64,000 nucleotides of DNA from Hallerella sp963652365 (GTDB taxonomy: Bacteria; Fibrobacterota; Fibrobacteria; Fibrobacterales; Fibrobacteraceae). Below the pieces are notes generated by a model. That model was not told the DNA's origin. It ran no database searches and saw only the letters and a program-made list of their open reading frames with translations. Position 1 is the stretch's first letter; each line of letters begins with the position of its first letter. The DNA is taken from positions 1 through 64,000 of the forward strand of contig CAVJTH010000004.1 of NCBI GenBank assembly GCA_963652365.1. The letters are read 5' to 3'. The translations under genes and the position numbers were made by a program. Shown here piece by piece: positions 18,168 through 26,920 of this stretch.

Positions 18168-18240
18168 TGGGGTATCGTCAAGTTGGTAAGACAACAGATT
18201 TTGATTCTGTTATTCGTTGGTTCGAGTCCAGCTACCCCAA
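18168..18240 (+). tRNA. tRNA-Gln (TTG)
   Basis: A 73-nt cloverleaf: the acceptor TGGGGTA pairs with TACCCCA, with the U1-A72 pair typical of tRNA-Gln. The anticodon loop is TTTTGAT (anticodon TTG) and the T-loop is GGTTCGAGTCC. CCA is not encoded. A T-rich stretch separates it from rplY, 31 bp downstream, and the two are probably transcribed together. Confidence 0.94.
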
Positions 18241-18271
18241 TAGGTCTTTATTTTTTTTTCTTGGAGATAAA

Positions 18272-18946
18272 ATGCAGCTTACAACACTCAAAGCAACCTC
18301 GAGAGTAGCGGGATCGTCTCGCGCAACTGTCCGTCTTCGCAAGGCGGGTCAGATTCCGGCGGTCTATTATGGTAAGGGTCAAGAGGCGGTAAGTATCAGC
18401 GTGAACGCCCAGGATGTCGCGAAGATTCTCGCGCCGGGCAAGCGTTATACCCTTCTGGATCTTGAAATCGATGGCAAGGCGGGCAATCCCGCGGTTGTCT
18501 ATTCCTACCAGAAGGACTCCATTTCCATGCGAATCGAGCATATCGACTTTCTGAAGATCGACGAAGCGACTCCGGTGACGGTTCGTGTCCCGGTCGTGCT
18601 CGAAGGTCTTCCGGTCGGTGTCAAGAACGAAGGCGGTCTCTTCTCCCAGATTACGCGTTTTGTCAAGCTGAACGCGGTTCCGGAAAAGATCCCGGCGAAT
18701 GTCAAGCTCGACATTTCCGCTTTCCATGCGGGCATCACGTTCTATGCGAAGGATCTCAAGCTCGAAGGCGTCGAACTGGCGTCTCCGGCTCGTACGGTCA
18801 TCTTCACGATCTCGACAAAGGCGAGAGCGGCGAAGATCGAAGCGGCGGAAGAAGCGCTTTTGGCAAGCAATGCGGCTCCCGCTGCAGCTCCGGCTGCGGA
18901 TGCGGCTGCCTCTGCTGCCGCTCCGGCTGCCGACGCGAAGAAGTAA
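18272..18946 (+). CDS. rplY: 50S ribosomal protein L25, CTC form
   Basis: A 224-residue 5S-rRNA-binding protein of the long TL5/CTC type. The L25 beta-barrel is at the N-terminus (KATSRVAGSSRATVRLRKAG), a second beta domain covers about 95-190, and the tail is Ala/Pro/Asp-rich. GGAG lies 8 nt before ATG 18272. Earlier in-frame codons lie inside tRNA-Gln and are rejected. A strong terminator follows. Confidence 0.95.
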   Translation: MQLTTLKATSRVAGSSRATVRLRKAGQIPAVYYGKGQEAVSISVNAQDVAKILAPGKRYTLLDLEIDGKAGNPAVVYSYQKDSISMRIEHIDFLKIDEATPVTVRVPVVLEGLPVGVKNEGGLFSQITRFVKLNAVPEKIPANVKLDISAFHAGITFYAKDLKLEGVELASPARTVIFTISTKARAAKIEAAEEALLASNAAPAAAPAADAAASAAAPAADAKK

Positions 18947-18964
18947 TTCTTCTGTTCGAATTTC

Positions 18965-18998
18965 AAAAAGGCCCGCTTCCCGGCGGGTCTTTTTTTTT
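18965..18998 (+). terminator. Intrinsic terminator of rplY
   Basis: A GC-rich stem (about 18970-18976 with 18982-18989) is followed by a run of ten T. Confidence 0.85.
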
Positions 18999-19018
18999 GT
19001 TGCGCAAAAACGCCTTGA

Positions 19019-19051
19019 TGAAAAAAAATCGGACTTTGGAAAATCCGATTT
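19019..19051 (-). terminator. Terminator of the proA-to-SUMF gene run
   Basis: On the minus strand an 8-bp stem (19044-19051 with 19026-19033) is followed by a run of eight T. It sits 25 bp after the stop of the SUMF-domain gene. Confidence 0.8.
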
Positions 19052-19075
19052 CAAGTTTGACGCGCTGTGGAAAAT

Positions 19076-20233
19076 CTAGGGGTTCGCGTCCGCGCAGCAG
19101 CGGAATCCGACAAAGGGATACTGGTTCTGCGGATAAAAGCTGTATTTCGTGTCGGTGCACTTGCTTTGATTTTGCGTGTCCCAGGCTCCGCCGGCGACCA
19201 GGTAGCGATTGGGCATCTCCTTCGCGGGGGTGTCCGTCCATTCCCACAGGTTTCCGTTCATGTCGTACATGCCATACCAGCTGCGGCATTGTTCCTTGCG
19301 CCCGGCACGTTTTGCCGACTTGGTGTTGGTGTTGCACTTGAACGGCTTGTAGGACGCTCCATAGGAGTAGCGGAATCCATCCTTGCCCTTGCAGGCGGCG
19401 GACCATTCGTCGAATCGGCACAGGCGCTTTCCCGCCTGCTCGCAGAGCCTTGCCGCCTCGTCGTGAGAAACCATGTCCTTGACGACAGCTTCCGGCTCGT
19501 TCGGGTATTCGTAGGCATCGACGCAGACGGTCTTTCCGCCTAGGGGGACCGGATAGGCGTTCTTGCCGCACTGGTTGTCGCTCGCCATGTCGTAATGGAC
19601 GCTCTGCCATGCGGAACGGTTCCCGGCAGAGTCCTCGGCAAGGTAAAAGACATCGCCAGTCTTGTTGTATGTGACGGGATGCGTCAGTTCCTCGATGTTC
19701 GCCGTGTCTCCGATGGAATAGAAAGTCTTGCACTTGATTTCGTCGCACTTGACCTTGAGCTGGATCGGTTCGTAGTAACGCCCGGTCGGAGGAACGATTG
19801 TCGCTTCGGGGGGGATGGAGTCCCGGTTCGCGTAGGCGATGCTGTCGGCCTTGCGGAGACTGTCCGCCCTTTGGATGCTGTCGAGAATGGCTCGCTTCGC
19901 CTGCTCGATGCTGTCCTTGTTGGGCTTCGGTTCGCCTTTGCGCTTGGCGGGTTCCTTTTTGGACTTGGGAAGCGTGTCGATCGCTTTTTTCGCGATTTCG
20001 GGAAGCGTATCCTGGACAACGATCGAATCCTGGTCTTGGATTTTCGGGGCCACGGTCTCATCGCTCGTTGGCGCGCTCTCTTCGCTTTTCTGGGCGTCCA
20101 TGTCGCTTTTCATCTTCGAAAGTTCGCACTGGACAATAAACAGCGCGGAAAGAAGCAGGATCATCAGGATCGTTACGGTCAAGCGGTTGCGCTTTTTTCT
20201 ACGGCTTTCGCGAGAATTCTTGTTCTGTTCCAT
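19076..20233 (-). CDS. Membrane-anchored SUMF-domain (formylglycine-generating-enzyme-like) protein
   Basis: A 385-residue protein. A basic N-terminus is followed by a single membrane segment (about 20-38). Then comes a long charged linker, a chitobiase C-terminal-like beta domain (PPEATIVPPTGRYYEP, about 165-230), and a SUMF1/EgtB-like domain (VCVDAYEYPNEP, GKRLCRFDEWSAAC, YDMNGNLWEWTD, FVGFRCC) to the end. Family members include sulfatase-activating enzymes and non-catalytic homologues, so an enzymatic role is not certain. GGAG lies 9 nt upstream of the ATG. It is the last gene of the cdaA run, 25 bp after cdaA, and is probably exposed to the periplasm. Confidence 0.85.
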   Translation of the reverse strand: MEQNKNSRESRRKKRNRLTVTILMILLLSALFIVQCELSKMKSDMDAQKSEESAPTSDETVAPKIQDQDSIVVQDTLPEIAKKAIDTLPKSKKEPAKRKGEPKPNKDSIEQAKRAILDSIQRADSLRKADSIAYANRDSIPPEATIVPPTGRYYEPIQLKVKCDEIKCKTFYSIGDTANIEELTHPVTYNKTGDVFYLAEDSAGNRSAWQSVHYDMASDNQCGKNAYPVPLGGKTVCVDAYEYPNEPEAVVKDMVSHDEAARLCEQAGKRLCRFDEWSAACKGKDGFRYSYGASYKPFKCNTNTKSAKRAGRKEQCRSWYGMYDMNGNLWEWTDTPAKEMPNRYLVAGGAWDTQNQSKCTDTKYSFYPQNQYPFVGFRCCADANP

Positions 20234-20258
20234 GGAAAAGACTCCGATAAGGACGACG

Positions 20259-21071
20259 TTACTTTTTGCCCGAGGAGGCGCTTTCGAAAAGATTCCGCCA
20301 ATGACGCTTGATTTCCTCTTCGACTTCCTTGGGGCTGAGCTTGCGGCGGAGTGTAGTTCGGTAGGCGATGGAGATGTAGCCCGTTTCTTCCGACACGACG
20401 ATGACGAGCGCGTCGCTTTCCGCGGCGAGGGCTATCGCCGCGCGGTGGCGCATTCCGTAGGCCGAATCCTTTTCGGAAGAAATCGTCGGGAGCGGCAGGA
20501 TGCAGCCCGCGGCGACGATCGAACGGCTGTTGAGAATGACCGCTCCGTCATGCAGCGCGGAATTGGGAAAGAAGAGTGCCCGCAAGAGCCTTGAACTGAT
20601 GCGCGCGTTCAGAAGTTCTCCCGTGTCGGCGTAATTGCGGAGACCGACGCGGTTTTCGAGGACGATCAGGGCGCCAAACTGGTTTTTCGAAAGGTCCTGG
20701 ACCGCCGAGCTGATTTCGCTCGCCACCTTGTCTAGACCGCTCTGGTGAAAGAAGAGCGTCTTCAGGTTCATGCGCGCCGCGGACTGTCCGATTCGCGTGA
20801 GCGCGCCGCGGATTTCGGGCTGGAACAGGATGACGATGGCGATGATTCCCAAGGTCGCCAGGTTGCTTAGAATCCAGACGATCGTGTGCAGTTCCCACCA
20901 CTGCGCAAGAAACCATACGATGAGGAGAAGTCCGCCGCCGATAAACATCTGTACGGCACGCGTTCCCCGGAAGAGCAGAAAGACGTAATAGGCGACAATC
21001 GATACCAGAAAAATGTCGAGCAGGTCGGCAAAGCGAACATCGATGACATCGAAAAGCTTAAACAGGTTCAT
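20259..21071 (-). CDS. cdaA: Diadenylate cyclase CdaA
   Basis: A 270-residue membrane-bound DAC enzyme that makes cyclic di-AMP from two ATP. Membrane segments are at about 13-30, 36-52 and 60-78. The catalytic domain has the DGA motif in LHDGAVIL (D175) and the RHR motif in GMRHRAAI. I place the start at ATG 21071 (NLFKLFDVIDVRF), which overlaps the end of folP by 14 bp; a longer reading would lie inside folP. The folP-cdaA order is conserved in Bacteroidota. It lacks the CdaR partner seen in Firmicutes. Cyclic di-AMP usually controls turgor and potassium. Confidence 0.93.
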   Translation of the reverse strand: MNLFKLFDVIDVRFADLLDIFLVSIVAYYVFLLFRGTRAVQMFIGGGLLLIVWFLAQWWELHTIVWILSNLATLGIIAIVILFQPEIRGALTRIGQSAARMNLKTLFFHQSGLDKVASEISSAVQDLSKNQFGALIVLENRVGLRNYADTGELLNARISSRLLRALFFPNSALHDGAVILNSRSIVAAGCILPLPTISSEKDSAYGMRHRAAIALAAESDALVIVVSEETGYISIAYRTTLRRKLSPKEVEEEIKRHWRNLFESASSGKK

Positions 21072-21948
21072 GCCGGAACGCCCCGAGGAGCTTGAGCGAT
21101 TCGACCGCTTCGCGCACATCGTGAACGCGGATGACGGTTGCGCCCGAAAGCGCGGTCAAGATGCCGGAAACCACCGTGGGAATCAGCCGGTCGCTGGATT
21201 CGAGACCGGGAATCTTTCCGATGTAGGATTTTCTCGACATGCCATAGAGAACGGGAAATCCCGTTTCGACGAAAGCTTCGACGTTCGCGATCAGGTCCAG
21301 GTTGTTCTGGAGATCCTTGCCGAATCCGATGCCCGGATCGAGACAGATCGTCGCTTCTTCCACGCCGAGATTCGTCAGCTTGCGCGCCGCTTCGAGAAGG
21401 GAATCATTCACTTCGCGGACGACGTCGCCGTATGGCGTGAAATCCTGCTGCATCGTGCCAAAATTTCCCCGCATGTGATTGAGGACGCTGGAAGCCTTGG
21501 TCTCCGCAATGGTCCTTGCCATGTCCGGGTCGAATTCCAGCGCGCTGATGTCGTTTACGATGTGGGCTCCGGCCTTCATGCTTTCGCGGGCGACTTCCGA
21601 CTTGACCGTATCGACGGAAATCCAGAAGTTCTTCCGGGAGAGAAGCGGCACGAGCCTTTTCACTAGCGGCACGACCCTTTCGATTTCTTCGCTTGCGGAA
21701 ACGTGGATTGCGCCCGGTCGGGAGCTTTCTCCGCCGATGTCGAGAACTTGCGCGCCTTCGTCAAGCAGCTTCAAGGCGTGTTCGTATGCCGCATCGAGCG
21801 TGTTGTGCTTTCCGCCATCAAAGAAGCTGTCCGGTGTGACGTTGACGATTCCCATGACGCTTGCGGCCGGAGATCCCGAGATGCGCGAGTTTCCGATTTT
21901 CCATGGATTCGCGCGGACTTTTTCCAGATAGTCGCCAAAGCGGCTCAT
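21058..21948 (-). CDS. folP: Dihydropteroate synthase
   Basis: A 296-residue TIM barrel that joins para-aminobenzoate to the pterin pyrophosphate in folate synthesis. Both family signatures are clear: VMGIVNVTPDSFFDGG near the N-terminus and LDIGGESSRPGA. SVDTVKSEV and FPVLYGMSRKSYIG follow. Its ATG overlaps the ftsH stop by 4 bp and its end overlaps cdaA, so translation is coupled. Confidence 0.96.
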   Translation of the reverse strand: MSRFGDYLEKVRANPWKIGNSRISGSPAASVMGIVNVTPDSFFDGGKHNTLDAAYEHALKLLDEGAQVLDIGGESSRPGAIHVSASEEIERVVPLVKRLVPLLSRKNFWISVDTVKSEVARESMKAGAHIVNDISALEFDPDMARTIAETKASSVLNHMRGNFGTMQQDFTPYGDVVREVNDSLLEAARKLTNLGVEEATICLDPGIGFGKDLQNNLDLIANVEAFVETGFPVLYGMSRKSYIGKIPGLESSDRLIPTVVSGILTALSGATVIRVHDVREAVESLKLLGAFRHEPV

Positions 21949-24041
21949 GCCTTTTCTCCTTCGGCGCCGGGATTGGGCGTTTCCGGAACTATCTGGGTGG
22001 GAACGTTTTCGGGACGACCCGGATCGGGTGGCGGTTCTTCTTCCTTTCGTTCCTGTTCGCGCTTCCTTGCCATTTGTTCCTGGAAAAGGTAGGTACGGCT
22101 CTTCTTGGAGTGGTCGAGCCTTTCTCCGGCGACGACGCGATCGATTTCGTCCCGGTCGAGAACTTCGTATTCGAAAAGGGCGTTTCCCAGGAGGTCGAGC
22201 TTTTCGCGGTTTTCGACAAGCAGATTTCGCGCCTTCTCGGCCAGTCTCTTGACCAGGCTGTTGATGGCTCCGTCAATCGCTTCCGCCATCTTTTCGGACA
22301 TTTCCTTGGGCTTGCTGATTTCCCGCCCGAGGAAAATTTCGCCATCGTTGCGGCTGTAGCAGAGCGGACCGATTTCGTCGTCAAACCCCCATTCGGTGAC
22401 CATCTTGCGGGCGAGTTCCGTGGCGCGCGCGATATCGTTCGACGCCCCCGTGCTCTGGTGGTTGAACACGATGAGTTCGGCAAGCCTTCCGGACATGAGA
22501 ATCATGATGTTCTCTTCGGCGCTTTCCTTCGACATGGAAACGCGGTCGCTTTCGGGGAGCGACATGGTGACACCCAGCGCGCGTCCTCGGGGGATGATCG
22601 TTATCTTGTGCAGCGGGTCGGCGTGCTTGCAGAGAAGGGTCATCAGGGCGTGTCCCGCTTCGTGGAATGCCGTGTGGCGCTTTTCTTCGTCCGACATGAG
22701 GAGCGTCCTGTGTTCCGCTCCCATGGCGAGCTTGTCGCGGGCTTCTTCGAAATCCTGCCGGGTCACTTTCTTGTTGTCAAAGCGCGCGGCGAGAAGCGCC
22801 GCTTCGTTTATCAGGTTTTCGAGTTCCGCGCCGGCAAGTCCGGGGGTTCCGCGCGCGATATCCTTGACATCGACGTCGCTTGCGAGGGGAACCTTGCGCT
22901 TCTTCAGATGGACTTTCAGGATTTCCTCGCGACCGACCAGGTCCGGCAATCCGACGGTAATCTGCCTGTCGAAGCGTCCCGGACGGAGAAGCGCCTTGTC
23001 GAGAACGTCCGGACGGTTTGTCGCCGCAATCAGGATGACGCCTTCGTTCGCGCTGAAACCGTCCATTTCGACCAGGAGCTGGTTCAGGGTCTGCTCGCGC
23101 TCGTCATGTCCACCGCCGAGTCCCGCTCCGCGCTGGCGACCTACGGCGTCGATTTCGTCGATAAAGAGGATGCAGGGAGCGTTTTTCTTTCCCATGTCAA
23201 ACAGATCGCGCACCCGGGCGGCGCCGACGCCCACGAACATTTCGACGAAGTCCGAACCGGACATGCTGAAGAACGGAACACCCGCTTCGCCGGCGACGGC
23301 GCGCGCAAGAAGAGTCTTGCCCGTTCCCGGAGGCCCGACAAGCAGGGCGCCTTTGGGAATGCGACCGCCCAGAGCGTCGTATTTTTTGGGGTCCTTGAGA
23401 AACTGGACGATTTCTTCGAGATCCGCCTTCGCCTCGTCGCATCCCGCTACGTCCTTGAACGTCGTCTTGGTCTTTCCGTTTTCGTTCAGCTGTCGCGCCT
23501 TGCTCTTGCCGAACGAGAACATTCCCATGCCGCCCTTTCCGCCACCGGTCTGGCGCGCCATCATGTACCAGAAAAACGCGATGAGGAGAATGGCGGGAAG
23601 AAAGGCGAAAATCCGGTCAAGCCAGCTGGTCGTTTCGTGTTCGACGCGAACCTTGATGTGCTTGGTCTTTTCCCAGGTGTCGATCTGTTCGCTCGTCAGG
23701 TTCAGGACGTGGCTCGAAAAGGCTACCGTGTTGCCCGGATTTTGCTTGTTGCGCGCGATTCTCGAAAGAAATCCCGCCTGCTTTTCGCTGTTCTCGATTT
23801 CTTCGGGCGTCATCGTGCGGGTGCCTTCGATCATGATGCCGTCGAGAGTGCGCTGCAATTTCAGGCTCTTGATTTCCGTCGTCGAATCGTTCATCATCGC
23901 GAAGAAATCCGTTCGCGTGAGGTCGAGCGACGTGTCGTCGTTGTAGAGGCGCATGAAGAAAAGCGCCATCAGGAGCATCGTCGCTATCAGGAAAAAGTTC
24001 CTGTTCTGAAACGCGGAAGGCGCCTTGGGCTTATTACTCAT
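21945..24041 (-). CDS. ftsH: ATP-dependent zinc metalloprotease FtsH
   Basis: A 698-residue inner-membrane AAA+ protease for membrane-protein quality control. Two membrane segments flank a periplasmic domain (about 15-32 and 130-148). The AAA module has GPPGTGKTLLARAVAGEAG, the pore loop MSGSDFVEMFVGVGA and the second region of homology RPGRFDRQI. The protease zinc site is HEAGH (H460, E461, H464). The C-terminal tail is Pro/Glu-rich. Its start overlaps the end of tilS by 4 bp. Confidence 0.97.
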   Translation of the reverse strand: MSNKPKAPSAFQNRNFFLIATMLLMALFFMRLYNDDTSLDLTRTDFFAMMNDSTTEIKSLKLQRTLDGIMIEGTRTMTPEEIENSEKQAGFLSRIARNKQNPGNTVAFSSHVLNLTSEQIDTWEKTKHIKVRVEHETTSWLDRIFAFLPAILLIAFFWYMMARQTGGGKGGMGMFSFGKSKARQLNENGKTKTTFKDVAGCDEAKADLEEIVQFLKDPKKYDALGGRIPKGALLVGPPGTGKTLLARAVAGEAGVPFFSMSGSDFVEMFVGVGAARVRDLFDMGKKNAPCILFIDEIDAVGRQRGAGLGGGHDEREQTLNQLLVEMDGFSANEGVILIAATNRPDVLDKALLRPGRFDRQITVGLPDLVGREEILKVHLKKRKVPLASDVDVKDIARGTPGLAGAELENLINEAALLAARFDNKKVTRQDFEEARDKLAMGAEHRTLLMSDEEKRHTAFHEAGHALMTLLCKHADPLHKITIIPRGRALGVTMSLPESDRVSMSKESAEENIMILMSGRLAELIVFNHQSTGASNDIARATELARKMVTEWGFDDEIGPLCYSRNDGEIFLGREISKPKEMSEKMAEAIDGAINSLVKRLAEKARNLLVENREKLDLLGNALFEYEVLDRDEIDRVVAGERLDHSKKSRTYLFQEQMARKREQERKEEEPPPDPGRPENVPTQIVPETPNPGAEGEKA

Positions 24042-25249
24042 AGGTTTCCTTTATCATGGGGAGGTATCCCGCCGATGCGGAGAATCCGAGAGCCCTGCGA
24101 GAGGAGGGGTATCGAATCTCTTGCGAAAAGCGGAACGCCGTTTTCTTCGAACCATTTCCTGAGCGCCTTGGGTTTCCCGCGGAGAGGCGCGTAAATGTCG
24201 CCATCCTTTCGAAACCGCCACTCGCCGGAAATGGATTCGCTTTCCTTGAAAAAATACAAATTGTGAGAAATGTCCGACCGCAGTTCTCGGCAAAACCAGA
24301 GGATATGTCGGGACTTTTCGAACAGGAGAGTCCTTTCCCGGTTGGCAAGGTTCGAAAGAAAAGTCGTCTTGGAGGGATAGGAAAATCCGAGCGTGTCTAG
24401 CCAGAGTCGCAAAAGCGCGGATGTTCCTTCGGGATGCCGCATGGCGATTCGCTCCACGGCGAAATCGTGCAGGGCGAGGACTTGGCGATATGGAGACGCG
24501 CTTGCGGGAAAGGGCCAGAGCCTTGGCGGCACGAGATAGGGGGAAAAGGATTCTCGAAGCTTCGCCAGGACTGGCGGGTAGGCGCGCCGGGAAAGTTCGG
24601 CGATTCGGGCAAGCCTGTCGATTTCCCGGGGATTTCCCTTGGCGATTGCCGGGAGCAGACGCTTGCGGATGGAATTCCGGGCGAAGGATTCGTCCGCGTT
24701 GCTTTCGTCTTCCCGAAAATCCAGCCGAAAGTCCTTGGCGTAGGCAAGGAGCTGTTCTTTCCTGATGCCTAGAAATGGTCGGACGATGCCGTCTTCTCGA
24801 CGGGGCTGTATGCCTCGAAGACCTTTGATGGTCGTTCCGCGCAAGATCCGCATCAGGAGGGTTTCCGCCTGGTCGTTCGCATGGTGCGCAGTGAGGATGA
24901 AATCGGCGCGAATGTCCGGTCGCTGCGCGATTTCGTGCAAGGCCCTGTAGCGCGCGATCCGCGCGTTTTCTTCGAGGGAACCGCGCGATTTCAGGAGTTC
25001 TCCGTCAAGATGCCTGAGAAAAAAGGGAACGTCGAAGCGCTGTGCGAGATTTCGTACAAATTCGGCGTCTCGGTCGGCGTTGTCGCGAAGTCCGTGGTGA
25101 ACGTGCGCAATGCCTGCCCATGCGAAACGCAGAGTCTCTCGATTTCGCATAAAATAATCCGCAAGACATACGGAATCCAGACCTCCCGACACGGCGAGAA
25201 GAATCCGCCGGCCTTCAAGATTTTCGCAGGAAACGGGAAACGCGCGCAA
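24038..25249 (-). CDS. tilS: tRNA(Ile)-lysidine synthase
   Basis: A 403-residue N-type ATP pyrophosphatase that modifies C34 of the minor tRNA-Ile so that it reads AUA. The PP-loop is LLAVSGGLDSVCL (about 17-29). HVHHGLR, EENARIARYRAL and TAHHANDQAETLLMRI follow, all family signatures. The only reasonable start is a TTG at 25249, 6 bp after hisI; no good Shine-Dalgarno precedes it, so expression may depend on coupling to hisI. The stop overlaps ftsH. Confidence 0.9.
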   Translation of the reverse strand: MRAFPVSCENLEGRRILLAVSGGLDSVCLADYFMRNRETLRFAWAGIAHVHHGLRDNADRDAEFVRNLAQRFDVPFFLRHLDGELLKSRGSLEENARIARYRALHEIAQRPDIRADFILTAHHANDQAETLLMRILRGTTIKGLRGIQPRREDGIVRPFLGIRKEQLLAYAKDFRLDFREDESNADESFARNSIRKRLLPAIAKGNPREIDRLARIAELSRRAYPPVLAKLRESFSPYLVPPRLWPFPASASPYRQVLALHDFAVERIAMRHPEGTSALLRLWLDTLGFSYPSKTTFLSNLANRERTLLFEKSRHILWFCRELRSDISHNLYFFKESESISGEWRFRKDGDIYAPLRGKPKALRKWFEENGVPLFARDSIPLLSQGSRILRIGGIPPHDKGNL

Positions 25250-25255
25250 GGGGAA

Positions 25256-25609
25256 CTATCGGATCTTGCCGGTCTTGAAAAAGCAGGAACGCGCGCCCGT
25301 ATGGCAGGCGACCTGCTTTCCGTGCATTCGGACCTTGAACAGCAGGGCGTCGCTGTCGCAGTCCGCGGACCATTCGACGACGGTCATCACGTTTCCGCTG
25401 GTATCGCCCTTGTGCCAGTATTCCTTGCGGCTGCGGCTCCAGAAGACCATCTCCCCGCATTCGAGCGTTTGTCGGAGCGCCTCCCTGTCCATCCAGGCGA
25501 GCATCAGGACGTCGCTTTTCTCCGCATCCTGGACGATTGCCGGTGCGAGCATCTTGCCGTCACAGGGAACTTCAAACCGGACGCTTGCGAAAATTTCTTC
25601 CGGGGTCAT
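25256..25609 (-). CDS. hisI: Phosphoribosyl-AMP cyclohydrolase
   Basis: A 117-residue monofunctional HisI, third step of histidine synthesis. Zinc-binding and catalytic motifs are present: LMLAWMDREAL, WSRSRKEYWHKGDTSGN, DCDSDALLF and CHTGARSCFF. There is no fused HisE domain. AGGAGG lies 6 nt before ATG 25609, a strong ribosome site in the 21-bp gap after proA. No other his gene is in the window. Confidence 0.96.
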   Translation of the reverse strand: MTPEEIFASVRFEVPCDGKMLAPAIVQDAEKSDVLMLAWMDREALRQTLECGEMVFWSRSRKEYWHKGDTSGNVMTVVEWSADCDSDALLFKVRMHGKQVACHTGARSCFFKTGKIR

Positions 25610-25630
25610 CGAATCCTCCTGTCTTGATTT

Positions 25631-26896
25631 CTAGGTGCGCAGCTGGCCGTTTCCCACGAGAACCCACTTGTAGCTGCACAGGCTTTCGACGCCCATCGGG
25701 CCGCGGGCGTGGATCTTGTCTGTCGAAATGCCGACTTCCGCGCCGAGTCCGTAAACGCCTCCGTCGGCGAGCCGCGTACTGGCGTTCACCATGACGCTCG
25801 AAGAATCGACGTTGCCTACAAAGTAATCGATCGCCGCCTTGTCCTTCGCGATGATGGATTCCGTGTGGCGGCTCGAATACCGTTCGATATGTTCGCAGGC
25901 TTCCTTTACGCCTTCGACAAACCGGACGCTTAGCTTGTACGCGAGATATTCATGGTGGTAGGCGGAATCGTCTCCGATGAATCTTGCGTCGGGAATACGC
26001 GACTGCGCGAGCCTGTCGCCAAGAAGTTCCACCTTTTTCCCGCGCAGAGGGGCGAGAATCCTTTCGACCGATTCGTCGGAAAGCGCCTTGTCGAGGAGAA
26101 GGGTCTCCATGGAATTGCAGGTTCCCGGACGTTGCGTCTTGGCGTTATCGACAATCCGCGAGGCCATTTCGATGTCTGCCGAACGATCGACATAGATGTG
26201 GCAGATTCCGTTGAAGTGCTTGATGACCGGGATGGAGCTTTGCTCCACGACGGCGCGAATCAGGTTTTCGCCGCCACGGGGAATCGCCAGGTCCAGGCAG
26301 TCGCGCATCTTGAGGAGCGCACCGACAATCGCGTGGTCCGAAAATTCCACCAGCTGTACGGCCTTTGAATCGATTCCATGCCTTGAAAGGGATTGCTGGA
26401 AAAGGCTCGCGAGGATTTTCGAGGAGCGCAGCGATTCCTTTCCGCCGCGGAGAATGACGGAATTTCCGGCCTTGAAACAGAGCGCGGCTCCGTCGATGGT
26501 CACGTTCGGGCGGCTTTCGTAAATGAAGAAGACGCTTCCGAGCGGCACGGTGACGCGCGAAATTTCCGCTCCGTTTTCGAGCGTGCGCTTTTCGAGAATC
26601 TTTCCCAGCGGATCGGGGAAGGAGGCTATCTGCTCGACGCCTCTTGCCATGAGTTCGACGCGGTCATGGTCGAGAGTCAAGCGGTCGAGCTTTGCCGGGG
26701 CGAGGGTCGGACGATTCGCTTCGACATCCTTTTCGTTTTCTTCGAGAATCTTCGCTTCGTTTGCGCGGAGCGATGCGGCGACATCGAGAAGAACCCGATT
26801 GCGCGTGTCCGAGGAAAGGGTCCGGATGTTCGCCGAGGCGGTTCGCGCGTTCTCGGCGAGTTTCGTGGTGTAGTCTTGAATGTCTTCGGAAGTCAT
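25631..26896 (-). CDS. proA: Gamma-glutamyl phosphate reductase
   Basis: A 421-residue aldehyde-dehydrogenase-fold enzyme that reduces gamma-glutamyl phosphate in proline synthesis. The catalytic cysteine is C260 in QRPGTCNSMETLL. LGSVFFIYESRPNVTIDGAALC and NSVILRGGKE are family motifs. A TAGATT -10 element ends 6 nt before the ATG with no Shine-Dalgarno, so proA may start its own leaderless transcript. It may also be read through from the Wzi-like gene, whose stop is only 24 bp upstream. proB is not in the window. Confidence 0.96.
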   Translation of the reverse strand: MTSEDIQDYTTKLAENARTASANIRTLSSDTRNRVLLDVAASLRANEAKILEENEKDVEANRPTLAPAKLDRLTLDHDRVELMARGVEQIASFPDPLGKILEKRTLENGAEISRVTVPLGSVFFIYESRPNVTIDGAALCFKAGNSVILRGGKESLRSSKILASLFQQSLSRHGIDSKAVQLVEFSDHAIVGALLKMRDCLDLAIPRGGENLIRAVVEQSSIPVIKHFNGICHIYVDRSADIEMASRIVDNAKTQRPGTCNSMETLLLDKALSDESVERILAPLRGKKVELLGDRLAQSRIPDARFIGDDSAYHHEYLAYKLSVRFVEGVKEACEHIERYSSRHTESIIAKDKAAIDYFVGNVDSSSVMVNASTRLADGGVYGLGAEVGISTDKIHARGPMGVESLCSYKWVLVGNGQLRT

Positions 26897-26902
26897 GCGT
26901 CA

Positions 26903-26908
26903 AATCTA
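26903..26908 (-). promoter_or_regulatory. -10 element of proA, leaderless type
   Basis: On the minus strand TAGATT is followed by six bases and then the ATG at 26896. It lies in the 24-bp gap after the Wzi-like gene. Confidence 0.45.
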
Positions 26909-26920
26909 GAAATTTAGCGT

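Noticed and set aside
21861..24194. Plus-strand open frame of 777 codons
   Set aside because: It is antisense to ftsH and folP, both unmistakable.
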